Shown here: piece by piece, positions 33,564 through 44,320 of the stretch
Numbering within the stretch: the first letter of the stretch is position 1
How the letters are laid out: each line of letters opens with the position of its first letter
DNA from: Azadirachta indica
Lineage: Eukaryota; Streptophyta; Magnoliopsida; Sapindales; Meliaceae
Assembly: GCA_022749755.1 (NCBI GenBank)
Contig: CM040453.1
Location: forward strand, 518,102-582,101
DNA: 64,000 nucleotides
Reading direction: 5' to 3'
Notes under the pieces: model-generated
What the model was told of the DNA's origin: nothing
Seen by the model: the letters and a program-made list of their open reading frames with translations, nothing else
Database searches by the model: none
Program-made: the position numbers and the translations under genes

Positions 33564-33572
33564 GATTAAAAG

Positions 33573-34225
33573 AGCGGTTTCTTTATAGAAATAAAGAGGA
33601 TCTGTTGTCGATAATTCTTCTTGATACCGAGAAGCGCTTTACCAGCCAATTGTACTGCCTGCATGATCTAATTTAAAATCTTTTTCGTGTTGGGAAAATT
33701 GAAACACTACCAAACATTTTTGTGGATGGCGTGGCAGCTTCACCCATGTGTCAGCACCACCTTAATTCATCCATATTAGAGGTTAAATTTGGAAGTGCTT
33801 TTGCAGAAAGTACTTTTATTTATTCCTACTTATCAAAGAGGCAATTCATGATAGAATTCGACTTTGATTATAATTTATATGACAGTGGTTATTCGTCACA
33901 TCATAAATTTAATGACCATTCAGTGTATTGGAGACAAATAACAGAAGAAAGATACCTTAAGAATTTAAATTTGCTTGAAACAACAAGTAAGTGAACCAAG
34001 TTCTCATGTATTGGTAGCATTTATTTTCTCTGTACTCCTGCAACAGCCAACAGTACTTTTTCGTGGAAAGCCAATCTCATTAATTGATTGAGAAAACTGA
34101 AGTATCAATGGCACTCAACTATCAAATCACTTTGCATTCAACTACCTCACGCATTGAGCTCCATGTATGAATCAATGTCGCCCGCTTAAATAAGCAGAAA
34201 GGAAAGAAAAATAGTGCGAGTGAAA
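33573..34225. other. Intergenic DNA
   Basis: A frame of 90 codons lies at 33722-33994 but has no family signature, signal peptide or spliced context, so it is not called. Nothing else was seen. Confidence 0.4.
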
Positions 34226-35520
34226 ATGGAGAGAGAACACAGAATGGAGCATCTTAATGGCATAACAATGTGAAAAGCAGAAAAACCAGAAGGTCTTGTT
34301 GTACTCTTCCTCCTTGGCTTCCCTGAACTTTGGGTACACCTGGTGCCACCGAATTGTTGCCTTAACCTCGCTCGGATACCGTGCAATTGCCCCGGATCTT
34401 CGCAGGTATGGCAACACTCGGAGATATTTCTTCAGCTACGGCTGCCTTCACATTGTTGGTGAACTTGTTGCACTCACTGATTATCTAGGAGTTGAGTCAT
34501 TTTTTGTTGTGGCACATGATTGTTGTGCAATAATTGCATGGTACTTTGTGCTAGTTTCCCCCGGAAAAGTAAAGGCATTTGTCTGCCTCAGTGTTCCTTT
34601 TATGCCAAGGAACCCCAAGCCGAAAACTTTAGAGAGCGTGAGAGCTCTGTTTGGAGACGACTATTATATTTGCAGATTTCAGGTTATTCCTTCTAATGCA
34701 CATTTCGTTTCGTCGTATTCGGCATAGTTTAGCATGATTTAGTACTTATTCTTCAGATAATCTCTTTTTCGGGTAAGTTTGTTAAGTCTATTGGGAGCTT
34801 TAACTCAGCTAATGCATGCGTGCATGCATCTAAAACTTTGCATTAATTCATTTGTAGTGAAAGTCACATGTTTTTTTTTCATTAATCACTTATAGTTGAC
34901 AATTAACTAGTGATTCTATTTCATAGCTGTTGTGAATTAAAAGCATTTCAATCCCAGGACTGTAGCTGATTCTCTTTGTTTTGTTACAGGAACCTGGAAG
35001 ATTGAAGCAGACATTGGTAAAGTTGGTGCAGCAGAAGTACTCGAGCACAGTCTGGCAAATCGTAAGCGACACTTGCCCAAAGAAAATCCCATCGGAATCA
35101 ATCCTGAAAATCCAGTCACCTTGCCCTCTTGGTATTCATGAGAAGGGGTTAGTTTTCTGTGCCACCAAATTCGACCAGACAGGCTTCACAGGAGCGTCGA
35201 ACTACTACCCAGCAATGAATATGTAAGTTTCTTAGAATGTTTCTAACTTTCCCATTCGTAAATAAAATATTCATTGATTTAATTCTTACTGCAGAAATTG
35301 GGAGCTGACAGCACCATGGGACTGGATTAAAAGTGAAATTCCTGTCTATGTTTATTGTTGCAGAACTTGACATGGTGTATACAACCCCGGCATCCAGGAA
35401 TATGTACACCCTGGAGGTTTCAAGAAAGATGTGCTATTGCTGGAAGAAATTGTTGTAATCGAAGAAGTTGGTCATTTCATCAACCAAGAAAAAGCTGAAG
35501 AAATCAACGCTCATATTGTA
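34226..35520 (+). pseudogene. Epoxide hydrolase pseudogene A
   Basis: The three-exon layout of the intact copy at 37844-38964 is still visible. Exon 1 starts at ATG 34226 but stops after 16 codons. The oxyanion region reads LGFPELW instead of HGFPELW and is followed by a frameshift, then SLGYRAIAPDLRRYGN, LGVESFFVVAHDCCAIIAWY (Asp nucleophile kept, HDWG changed to HDCC) and GDDYYICRFQ before a GT at about 34682. Exon 2 starts near 34990 (CAG/GAACCTGGAAG) and has a stop in SWYS*. Exon 3 (about 35295-35520) has NWELTAPW, a stop, then LLEEIVVIEEVGHFINQEKA. Multiple lesions: dead. Confidence 0.85.
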
Positions 35521-35573
35521 TATATATATATATAATATGATGTAAAATAACTGAAAAAAATCAAGAAAGAGAA

Positions 35574-36707
35574 ATGGAGGAGATAAGACAGAATGATTAG
35601 TGTTAATGGCATAAAAGTGCATATAGCCGACAAAGAAGAAGCTCCTGTAGTACTTTTCCTTCAGGGCTTCCCTGAACTTTGGTATTCCTTGCGCCATCAG
35701 ATTCTTGCATTAAGCTCTCTCGGATACCGGACTGTTGCCCCGGATCTTCGTGGCTACGGTGGCACTGAAGCTCCCGACAGCACCTCATTCACAAGCTACA
35801 CCTACTTTCATGCTGTTGGTGACATAATTGGACTGATTGATTCTCTTGACTTTGAGCAAGTGTTTGTTGTTGCTCATGACAAGGGTGTCGCCATTGCTTG
35901 GCATTGGTGCATGTTTCGCCCCCAAAGAGCGAAGGTTTTTTCTTCGTCTTGGCGTCCCTTTTATTCCAAGGAATCCAAACATGAAATCTGCTGAGGCATT
36001 GAGAACTTTCTGTAGGGAGAATAATTACACTTGTCGATTTCAGGTTTCTAATCTCTGTGGTCTTTCACATAATTTGTTCGCCCAGATTTATGATGAAATT
36101 AAGTCATATAATTTGCCACTTGGTATAGGAACCTGGAAAGATTGAAGCAGTGTTTGCTAGCATTGGTACGGTAAAGTTATGTCCGGCAAATGATAAACCA
36201 GGATTCGAATATCCCACGCTTGAAGAAAGTTCCACAATGGGAAACAGTCATGCTGAGAATGCTATTAACTTGCCCTCTTGGCTTTCGTCACAAGATCTTA
36301 ATTTCTCTGCCTCCAAAATTGACTAGACAGTTTTCACCGGGGGTTTGAACTACTACAGAACCCTGGATCGGTAAGCTAAACAAGTACAATTTAATTGATT
36401 AAATAACTAGTATGAAAAACATTAATGTTTCTAATTTCCCTATTTGTCACTCCAGAAATTGGGAGCTTGCAGCAGCATGGACAGCAGCACAAGTTAAAGT
36501 ACCGTTAAATTAGTGGCGGGAGAAAATAATCCGACGTATGCAGGGCCGATAGGAGTCAAGGAATATATAAACAGAGGAGGTTTGAAGAAGGATATGTCTT
36601 CGTTGGAGGAGATTGTTATAATGGAAAATTTGTGTCATTTCATTAACCAAGAAAGACTAGAAGAAGTCAGCACTCATATTTATGACTTCATTAACAAATT
36701 AGGATGA
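35574..36707 (+). pseudogene. Epoxide hydrolase pseudogene B
   Basis: ATG 35574 shifts frame after seven codons; the family start MISVNGIKVHIADKEE resumes at 35593. Exon 1 has LQGFPELWYS (His of HGFP lost), SLGYRTVAPDLRGYGG, AHDKGVAIAWHW (Asp kept, Trp changed to Lys) and a frameshift near 35940, continuing as LGVPFIPRNPNMKSAEALRT and ENNYTCRFQ. Exon 2 (about 36129-36371) has EPGKIEAVFASIG and a stop in SKID*TVFTGGLNYYRTLD. Exon 3 (about 36456-36707) has NWELAAAW, a stop, then EEIVIMENLCHFINQERLEE, with Gly-His changed to Cys-His, to the TGA at 36707. It lies directly downstream of copy A in the same orientation. Confidence 0.87.
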
Positions 36708-36970
36708 CCTTGTCATTGATTCTATGCATGTATTTTGAGTTCTCTGTTGCAATTCCAATGATTCCTGCAGCTTGATTATTTCACAGTAATAAGACAAGAT
36801 TCTGGTGCCACCAGATGTACAAAGTTCCAGAAAGCCATGGAGGAAGAGTACAGAAAAAGGGCCTTCTCCTTTCTCAGCTATATATATATGCACATTTTTA
36901 TGCCATTAACACTCATCCTTTCTCAGCTATATATATATGCACATTTTTATGCCATTAACACTCATCCGCG
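36700..36970 (-). pseudogene. Epoxide hydrolase exon-1 fragment C
   Basis: On the minus strand: a start-proximal VNGIKM, then AEKGEGPF, SVLFLHGFLELC and TSGGTRIL, which is the HGFPELW.S...QIL region of the family in broken form. It breaks off into unrelated sequence. The VNGIKM segment is duplicated by a 49-base tandem repeat (36912-36960). Confidence 0.75.
36864..36960. repeat. 49-base tandem duplication
   Basis: The unit with TTTCTCAGCTATATATATAT and GCACATTTTTATGCCATTAA occurs twice in a row (second copy 36912-36960). It lies in the decayed 5' end of the epoxide hydrolase fragment and so duplicates its first codons. Confidence 0.9.
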
Positions 36971-37843
36971 GTTCTGTGTTTTAAATTATCTCGTCCATTT
37001 CCCTTGCAGTACTTTTCCTTCTGCTTAATTATTTATGATCAAACAAATTCTAAATCCAAAAAAAACCTATGCAGTCTGGTCTAGGTTCAATCTGCTTTAG
37101 AGGTTGGACTAACGAGTGATTTTTTGCTCATCCCTATTTACTCATATTTAGGTTTAAATTTGTTAATTAGCCCAACGCCCGGAGCAATAGGCCAAAAATT
37201 AAAAAAAAGACAAGAGTACAAGAGATCCAAATATGGTTGAATCAAAAAAAGAGAAAACAAGAAAAGTTGAATTGAAAAACATTAAACAGAAGGCAAAAGC
37301 AACCCAGCAGCAAAAAAAAAAAAAAAAGCTGCAGCAGAGGCAGCAGCTTAGCAGCAAGAGCAAAATAAGCAGCAAAGAAGACAAAACCAGTAGCAACAAC
37401 CACAGCTGCAGCTAGCCAGCAACAACCAGAGCACATAAACAGCAACGCAGTTCATCAGCTTCTTAGCTGTAATTCGATGTTTGATTTCGTAGGAAAATAA
37501 TGACAATCAAATGTAATCTTGCATTGTCAAATAATCCTGTTTACTTACTGTTAAAAGTTATTTGCATGATGAAAAGAACAAAACAAAAAGACAAACGTAG
37601 AAGACAGTAGACAATACAAGATTTTAATGAAGATATAATTTACAAGAAGATATGACCGGACACAATAATTTGCCCACCCATTACTCATATGATTGATAAT
37701 GAATTACAGTATAACAACATCAATTAACTGACTGCTGTACTGATATAAAAACAGGGTATGGGAAATGCAGCAGAGAACACAAATGAAACGCTAATAACAA
37801 AAACACAGCAGATCAAGCTTGAATAAATATTGAACACAGCAGA
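36971..37843. other. Low-complexity A-rich and CAG-rich stretch; 3' flank of epoxide hydrolase
   Basis: 37195-37450 is A-rich then CAG/GCA-rich (encoding Lys/Gln runs in one frame), with an A run of 16 at about 37312-37327. This could be a decayed retroelement tail, but I see no diagnostic motif. 37500-37843 is the 3' flank of the minus-strand gene. Confidence 0.4.
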
Positions 37844-38964
37844 TTAAAACATCTTAATAAAATCATAAATATGATTGTTGACTTCTTCTGCTCTTTGTTG
37901 GTTGATGAAATGTCCCGCGTTTTCTATTACAACAATTTCCTCCAACAGAGGCACATCCTTCTTAAATCTTCCGTCGTGTATATATTCCTTGAGACCAATT
38001 GGGGATGTATACACCGGATCATTTTCTCCAGCAATGAATTTAACAGGTACTTTAACTTGTACTCCTGTCCATGGTGCTGCAAGCTCCCAGTTTCTGCAGT
38101 TAACAAGACAAATGGGAATGTTAGAAACATTAATGTTTTAAATACTAATTGATTTATTGTAATTGTAGCTTACAAATCCAGGGCTCGGTAGTAGTTCAAA
38201 CCCCCGGTGAAGCCTGTCTGGTCTAACTTGGCGACGTAGAAACTAAGTTCTTCTTCTGAAAGCCAAGAGGGCAACTTAACAGGATTCTGTGGACTCTTTC
38301 CAATCCTGGCTTTTTCTTCCAGCATGGAAAGTCCGAATTCTGGTTTGTCTTTTGCCAGTAATACCTCTGCAGCACCAACACGAGCAAACACTTCTTCAAT
38401 CTTTCCAGGTTCCTGTAACAAGGCAAGAGAATGGTTCATGTAAGGATTAAGATCGATGCTGCTAGGAAATAATACAAAAGAAGAGATGAAATTACAGACC
38501 TGAAATCTACAAACGTAATAATTATCTCCGAAGAATGCTCTCGTTCCTAGTACTGGTGATATTTGTGGATACCTTGGAGAAAAAGGAACGCTAAGGCTCA
38601 AAAAAGCCTTCACTCTGTCAGGGCGAAACATGCAAAAATGCCATCCAACCACGGCACCAAAATCATGAGCCACAAGATACACTTGCTCAACACCAAGAGA
38701 ATCAATCAGTGCAATTATGTCACCAATGATATGAAAGTAAGTGTAGCTGGAGATTGAACGGGGAGCTTCAGTGTCCCCGTAGCCCCGAAGATCTGGGGCA
38801 ACGGCACGGTAACCGAGGGAGCTTAATCCAAGAATCTGATGACGCCAGGAGTACCAAAGTTCGGGGAAGCCATGAAGGAAGAGTATAACAGGGCCTTCTC
38901 CTTTCTCTGCTACATGCATTTTTATGCCATTAACGCTAATGATTCTGTGTTTTATCCTCTCCAT
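37844..38964 (-). CDS. Soluble epoxide hydrolase (alpha/beta-hydrolase), 3 exons, the intact copy
   Basis: Exons (minus) 38964-38500, 38412-38174 and 38093-37844 give 317 residues, the normal length of plant soluble epoxide hydrolases. The HGFP oxyanion loop is at 31-34, the nucleophile Asp 101 in AHDFGAVVGW, and tyrosines that could activate the epoxide are in GDNYYVC and GGLNYYRALD. The acid Asp is in GENDPVY and the catalytic His in NAGHFINQ. The enzyme adds water to epoxides, mainly fatty-acid epoxides in plants (cutin monomers, oxylipin defence compounds), in cytosol or peroxisome. The usual HDWG motif is HDFG, which could affect the cap-facing pocket. There is no signal peptide and no clear peroxisomal tail (ends IKMF). 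It is the only open copy among six related remnants and lies opposite to most of them. Confidence 0.94.
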
Positions 38965-39920
38965 TAATTTCTCCTTCTCTTATCTCTCTGTACGGTATTA
39001 TATATTGATTGATGTTGATTTATCCAATCTTTCTATTAATTTCTGTTTGTCTACATAGATTAAAAGTTGCTTGAAATGATGCAAACGCCAATTCAAGGTC
39101 AACTCGCTAATTTAATTAGCTAGAATTAAATAGATATTTATTAGGATGTTAATTATGTTGTTAGCTTAATTAATAATAAAATATTCATAAAAATGAAACA
39201 CGAGGCGTTTACCACAACCAAAACGATGGTGAGTATAAGAAACAATCTACGTTGTGAATTACTTTAACTTATGACTTCGACTTCCCAGCTACGCGTTGTT
39301 TCTCTTTTTTTTTTTTTTTTTTTTTCATTTGCCGCAGAGCGCCTGAGCTATTGGCCAGAGGCCCCTGCTACGCGTTGATTATTAGTAAATGAGAAAAAAA
39401 AAAAAATGAAATGCCAGAGAAAGCCTTATTAATTATTTTATGTGAAACATGCGATAGCAGGATCGCGTTAAGAAAGATTACATTTTTCTTAATGGAGCTA
39501 AGCTACCACAATGTGAAGGAGTGTAGTATCCTTCCTAGCTAGCTAGAAGAAATTAGATGACAGAGTTCAAATAATAATTTTATAATACGAAGTCCTGAAT
39601 CTGAACGTTTGCCTCCTGGTCCTGGGGATTATTATATTCATTGATTCCATTCCTAAACATCAAATCGCGAAAATGAGAGCCGAGCTGCCGTGAATATTTT
39701 CTCAATATGCTTGTTAGTTAAGTCAATGTAAACATATATATAATTTTGTTCAAAGTTTACAAAAATTATTAATTAAAGTATTCAAAAAATGAAAAACAAG
39801 CATGCGAGTCTCTGACCATATTAACATGATTATTGTGTTAAGAGTGTGACAGGATTGTAGGTGTTCATATTATAATTTAGCTGAGTTTCAGTTTTTAAAA
39901 TTCTATGAATATTGAAAATG
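38965..39920. other. Promoter of the epoxide hydrolase and intergenic DNA
   Basis: The minus-strand promoter is at the left end. The region carries a short retroposon-like insertion (39299-39366, separate entry) and AT-rich DNA. No gene is seen. Confidence 0.4.
39299..39366 (-). mobile_element. Very short retroposon-like insertion with poly-A tail and 11-base target duplication
   Basis: GCTACGCGTTG occurs at 39288-39298 and again, exactly, at 39367-39377. Between them are 68 bases that, read on the minus strand, start AGGGGCCTCTGGCCAATAGC, continue TCAGGCGCTCTGCGGCAAATG and end in about 22 A residues. A poly-A tail with a perfect direct duplication is the mark of a LINE-mobilised retroposon (SINE or truncated copy). 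TGGCCAATAGCTCAGGC faintly resembles a Pol III A box. Confidence 0.65.
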
Positions 39921-39934
39921 TACTGTCCTGTTAA

Positions 39935-40195
39935 CTTGCCTTCTTGTGTTTCAGAAGAAGATCTTAGTTAAATTCGAACGGACAGGCTTCACTGGGGGTT
40001 TGAACTCCTACAGAGCCCTGGATTTGTCAGCTACAATTACAAATAATTAATTACTGCAGAAATTCGGAGCTCAAAGCAGCATGGACAGAAGTACAAGTTA
40101 AAAGTACCGGTTAAGTTTATAGTTGGGGAACTTGATCCGGTTTATACATCCCCGGTTGGCCGCGAGGAATATATTACACAATGGAGGTAATTTCA
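39935..40195 (+). pseudogene. Epoxide hydrolase fragment E (end of exon 2 and start of exon 3)
   Basis: The DNA matches the family at the exon 2 end (ACAGGCTTCACTGGGGGTTT, ACTCCTACAGAGCCCTGGAT) and, after a short intron ending CTGCAG, exon 3 (AAATTCGGAGCTCAAAGCAG, then GGAACTTGATCCGGTTTATA). Frames are broken by stops and indels. Confidence 0.8.
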
Positions 40196-40468
40196 ATTAA
40201 TCAATGTTGTAATTATGCTGAAACAATTCACAGCTATGAATGATCTTCCACTTTGCTCCTGTTTGTACAATATTTTTTCTTTCATTCTTGTTTCCCTTAT
40301 ACATAAATTAAGTTTCTTCAGATAATATATATTTTGGTGGCATTTGATTAAAAGTTTAATCAAACATTAATTACTTTGTAACTAGTTTATCTACGATCAT
40401 CATATCTCTATTTTATTTATTTATTTATTTATATATTATAATTCCTACATAAGTAATTTCGTATTTGC

Positions 40469-40690
40469 AGATATTGGAAGCACACAGCAGCACGATTTAA
40501 CACATAAGCAAGTGAAAGTAACAACTGCTGGGGAAATTTGATAACGTCTGTACAAATCCACCGGGGGTCAAGGGACATATACAAATGGAGATTCTAAGAG
40601 AATGTGCTTTTGGTTGTGACGGAAAACGTTGGTTACTTTACCCATGCTCACATCATATTCATGCCTTCCATGATTTACAAAATATTGTCT
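40469..40690 (+). pseudogene. Epoxide hydrolase exon-3 fragment F
   Basis: After TTTGCAG, ATATTGGAAGCACACAGCAG resembles the NWELAAAW start of exon 3. The same order of motifs follows (CAAGTGAAAGTA; CCACCGGGGGTCAAGGGACA; GGAGATTCTAAGAGAA). It is heavily decayed. It partly repeats fragment E, so one exon was duplicated or two copies were stacked. Confidence 0.6.
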
Positions 40691-41115
40691 TATACAATGC
40701 TATAAATATTTTTTCAGGATCTTGAAAACATGGAATCCATAAAATCACATTTAGTTTCAAAACCATTTGGCACCAAATTCTTCAAAGATGCTCAAACCCT
40801 CTCTGCCCCTGCATTGCCAAAAACATGGCTTTTATCTTAAAGGGTCTAGGCTGAAGCAGATCTCCACACCTTCAATATTACAATAAAGGTTAATCTTGGA
40901 GGAGACTTGGCCATCTCAATATACTTGAAAAACGCAGATTCATAATTTGAAATAATAAAATTGTCTCAAAACAGGGCATCCATTGTGCATAGTAATTAAA
41001 CTGACCGGTGAAAAATAATTAAAGGAACCACAATAGATACCTAAAGTCTAGCAAAATTTGGATTGCAATAGTAAGAAATGACACAACTGCCTCACAATTA
41101 GCTAGTAAATTTAAC
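40691..41115. other. 3' flank of the ribosomal L18 gene
   Basis: No coding sequence seen. Probably includes the L18 3' UTR near its right end. Confidence 0.4.
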
Positions 41116-42491
41116 TTAAACTCTGAACCCTCTGCTGTTTCTCCTTCCTCTAGCCCTCTCAAACTTCCTACCATTTGATCGGACATAAGGCTTGGTGTGG
41201 CTGTGAGGCACACCAGGAGCTGGACCAAAGTGCTTCACTGCTTCACGGGCATTCTTTGGACCTCTGAGAAGAACCTGTAAATGAACATAAACATAAGATC
41301 ACTCAAGCCACTTCAACACATTCATTGCCTTCAAGAAATTAATCAAGGAAGGTTATGAAGGAAAGGTGCAAAACTCAGGAAAACAAATACAAGATGGCAA
41401 TATATCATCATATTGTTAGTAAGAACCTCAAAAGGAATATGCTGATACCAAACCAGTTGCAGTTCAGTATTATTATCAAAATTAGATAATCCATGCTACA
41501 TTTGAAATATAGGAGGTGAACCATGCAAACAGCACTGAGTTGTTCAGTGCAAAAAACAGAATGATAAATCAATTCCAGAACATTTATGTCAAAACGTTTA
41601 AAGATTCCTATCTGTTGATCAACCAAATATATATTTTACCTGACAGACAATACAACTTCAATTATTTAATTAAGCTACCACCATAAGTAATCCACAACAA
41701 TAAGAACAACAAAAAAATCATTCTCTGAATTCAACAAACATACCGTGTTCTGTCCCAATGGTGCCCTGAGAGCGAGCTGGTCAAAAGTCAAGCACTCTCC
41801 ACCAGCCTTCTCAATCCTAGCTCTAGCAGTCTCAGTGAACCTCAAAGCAGTAACCTTCAATGCCGGCACTTCATAAACCCTAATGTCGTCAGTTACAGTC
41901 CCAACTACAACTGCAACCTTATCCTCCTAGTCAATCAGAAAACCAATAAAAAACCAGAATCAAAATCGGCATTTATAAAGATCTAAAAATACCCATTATT
42001 CTATTATATTATAAAATGTAACCTAGCTATTAAATCACAATCACAATGACAAAAATAACACCTAAAATGGAACAAAAACAAAAAAAAAAGTACTAACTTT
42101 TCCTTTCATGAAGTTGATGAGCCTGGAAAGAGAAAGCGGTGCCTTGTTCACTTTGCTCATGAACAGCCTCTTCAATATCACCTTATTGAAGTTGCTGTCT
42201 GTCCTCCGTACAAGAAATCGGTACAACTAATACACACAAAAAATCATCACAAATAAAAAAAAATAATCTTTGTAGTATTTAAGCACACATTTACATTCCG
42301 AAACATGTTTTGGGCAGAAGTACAGACCTTGACGAGAAGTTTAAGGTAAATATCGTCGGACTTGGGTGCAGTTCTCTTCGACTTCTTGCTCTTACCTCCT
42401 GCGACCAGATCGATCCCCTGAAACGACGAACCATTAAGTTAGTTGTAAAACTGTAGCTACATGTACATACAGAGAGAGAGAGAAGGACCAT
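41116..42491 (-). CDS. RPL18: 60S ribosomal protein L18 (eL18), 5 exons, first coding exon is the ATG alone
   Basis: Exons (minus) 42491-42489, 42417-42328, 42226-42098, 41926-41744 and 41274-41116 give 187 residues, the length of plant L18. Landmarks: [79 protein letters not shown] and RRNSRGFRV. The protein is a core component of the cytosolic large ribosomal subunit. The first intron starts directly after the ATG (ATG/GTCC) and the second exon begins GGG ATC GAT. The promoter (42495-42665) has a telo-box and two site II motifs. All exons are open; codon boundaries and splice sites are clean. Confidence 0.96.
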
Positions 42492-42494
42492 GGC

Positions 42495-42665
42495 GACGCT
42501 TGGCGAGTGGATGGGCGGTGGCGCGGCGGGCGAGTGCTGACTGTGCTATGAGAGAACAAAAATGGAGGTAGGGTTTTGAAAGAAATTTTATAGCTGGGTC
42601 TTGCATGTGCACCCGTCTACATTGGGCCTCATGGACCTTCTTTTTGGAAATAGGCGGGCCCAACC
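42495..42665 (-). promoter_or_regulatory. L18 promoter with telo-box and site II elements
   Basis: On the minus strand a telo-box (AAACCCTA, 42576-42569) lies about 80 bases upstream of the ATG. Site II cores appear at 42623-42628 (TGGGCC on plus) and 42657-42662 (GGCCCA on plus). This pairing, bound by TCP-type and telo-box factors, is common in plant ribosomal protein genes and links them to cell proliferation. Confidence 0.7.
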
Positions 42666-43517
42666 CAAAAGTTGCAAAATAGTGCGTTCGAGATTAAAAA
42701 TAGATCTTGATTGTACATGAATAATGTATATGAGAATGAGATTTTGAGCTTAACTAACTTAGTTTTGAAGAAATAATAATAATAATCAATATTATTATTT
42801 ATGTAGGCTGAACTTTTCCTTTTGTTATATCCTGTTTATAAATAAATAAATAATTGCTTACCAACTTATATATACTTGGTTTCTTCAGTACGTTTCTGTT
42901 CATTGAAGATAGTTTTGTTTTCAAGACAAAAATTATTGGGAAATCTTTTTTCAGGTAACTGTCTACAATTAATTAATTTAATTCTCTGAATCTATGACTA
43001 AATAAAGCCTTTCATATTGATACGATTGTCATCTTTTTTCAATAGCAAAGTTCGAACCAATGTCAGCTAGCAGAATAATCTCCCAATTAATAGTTTTCAA
43101 TTTGAAATGGGACTACTGTAATTCCCAATGCCAGAATCATCTGATCAACTTTTTTGAATATGATTAATTCAACTCGAAAACAAAGGTGGTGGGAATTCAA
43201 AAGGAAAAAGGAAACATAGTAATTTGAGTTTGTTCTTCAGTGACAAGGACGGTATTGCAGCCACACTCAAGTATCCGGCACATCTTCAACAAGATCAATA
43301 TATAAATCCTCCAATAACCAGCTTAATTTTTTTTCAGAAGAACCAAGACTATATGCATTAAAAAGAGTACAAAGTATAGGCCAAATTTGGCAGTAGGATT
43401 ATTATGATATGAAATATGATAGGCTGATTCCTGAACTCAAGCACGCTACACACACAGTAGTAATCGAAACTAATGTAAAACATAGTTAAGCATGAAACAG
43501 CTGCAGTGAGGCAAGAA
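42666..43517. other. Intergenic AT-rich DNA
   Basis: No coding sequence, RNA gene or transposon end recognised. Confidence 0.4.
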
Positions 43518-44320
43518 TTATACTGCGATTTACCTTCCAAAGGTCGTCATTGAGATAATATTGCATGTTGTCCACCACCAATCCCCTTGTTAATTGTCCT
43601 GTAAACCAAGCAAACAGGTAAAATTTATTAGTATACCAATCAGAGAAAAGGGACAATGAAGAGCAAAAGCCTTCCGTCAATTTTGAGACACCAGTCATCT
43701 GTTTCTCAATTGATTGCTAACATTCTAACTACGGTGCCACGTTTCAAGTTACTACTTAAACTCTATTAAAAGCTTTAAGATACCGAGGCATTTGAGGCAG
43801 AGCTGTAAGGGATGCAGGTGGAAATGCACGAAAAGGATATATTTGGTAGGGTGATAAGAATTGGAAGTTTACACCAGTAAGTGAAGAAAATTCTCTGAAA
43901 TAAGATTGAAAATGCATATTCGTTGAACTTGAGGCCTGTGCTACAGAGTTGAGACAAGATCCCATTATGTTACTCTTCAGGTAAAAAAGAAAAGAAAAAA
44001 TGGTTCGCCAAGTATGACTCCTAAATAAGCAGTAACACTCGTGGACGAGCACATAAACATGCACGTGCACGGATAGGGCGAGAGAAAGACAATTCATACC
44101 ACAAGAGTCTCTGCTTCCACTTCGTCATCAAAAGCACCACCTGGTGATATAAGACCAGGGCACATTATGTTTGCACCAGCAAGGACAAGTTTTATAGCAC
44201 CCCGGTCTACTTGTAACCTTTTCATTATATTTGGGTCTGTAATACCGAGAATACATAGAATGAATAGTCTTCCAAGCCCTTGTAGAAAAGTGAGATCCCC
44301 TCAGAAGACAAAACAAATTT
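43518..44320 (-). pseudogene. MCTS1-like (PUA-domain translation factor) pseudogene fragment
   Basis: On the minus strand, 44236-44100 encodes [40 protein letters not shown] and AETLV between an AG acceptor and a GT donor. This is the central exon of the MCT-1 / MCTS1 family, which with DENR recycles 40S subunits and aids reinitiation. A later exon, 43598-43534, gives INKGIG then, after a frameshift, VDNMQYYLNDDLWK, the family's C-terminal end. The exon between (usually PVAIMAEGKQHALAIG) was not found. Upstream, 44320-44270 has a worn PTLRLL-like stretch. The N-terminal exons are missing. Introns persist, so it is a truncated genomic copy, not a retrocopy. Confidence 0.75.

Noticed and set aside
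33722..33994. Frame of 90 codons with FDFDYNLYDSGYSS-like sequence
   Set aside because: No recognisable domain, splice context or promoter; it may be chance in a gap between a foldback element and the epoxide hydrolase cluster.
37199..37445. Lys/Gln-rich and, on the other strand, Leu-rich frames
   Set aside because: Both come from one low-complexity A-rich and CAG-rich tract; no evidence of a protein.
43756..44097. Minus-strand frame ending ALPQMPRYLKAF as a possible missing MCTS1 exon
   Set aside because: It does not match the expected PVAIMAEGKQHALAIG region; treated as intron or inserted DNA.
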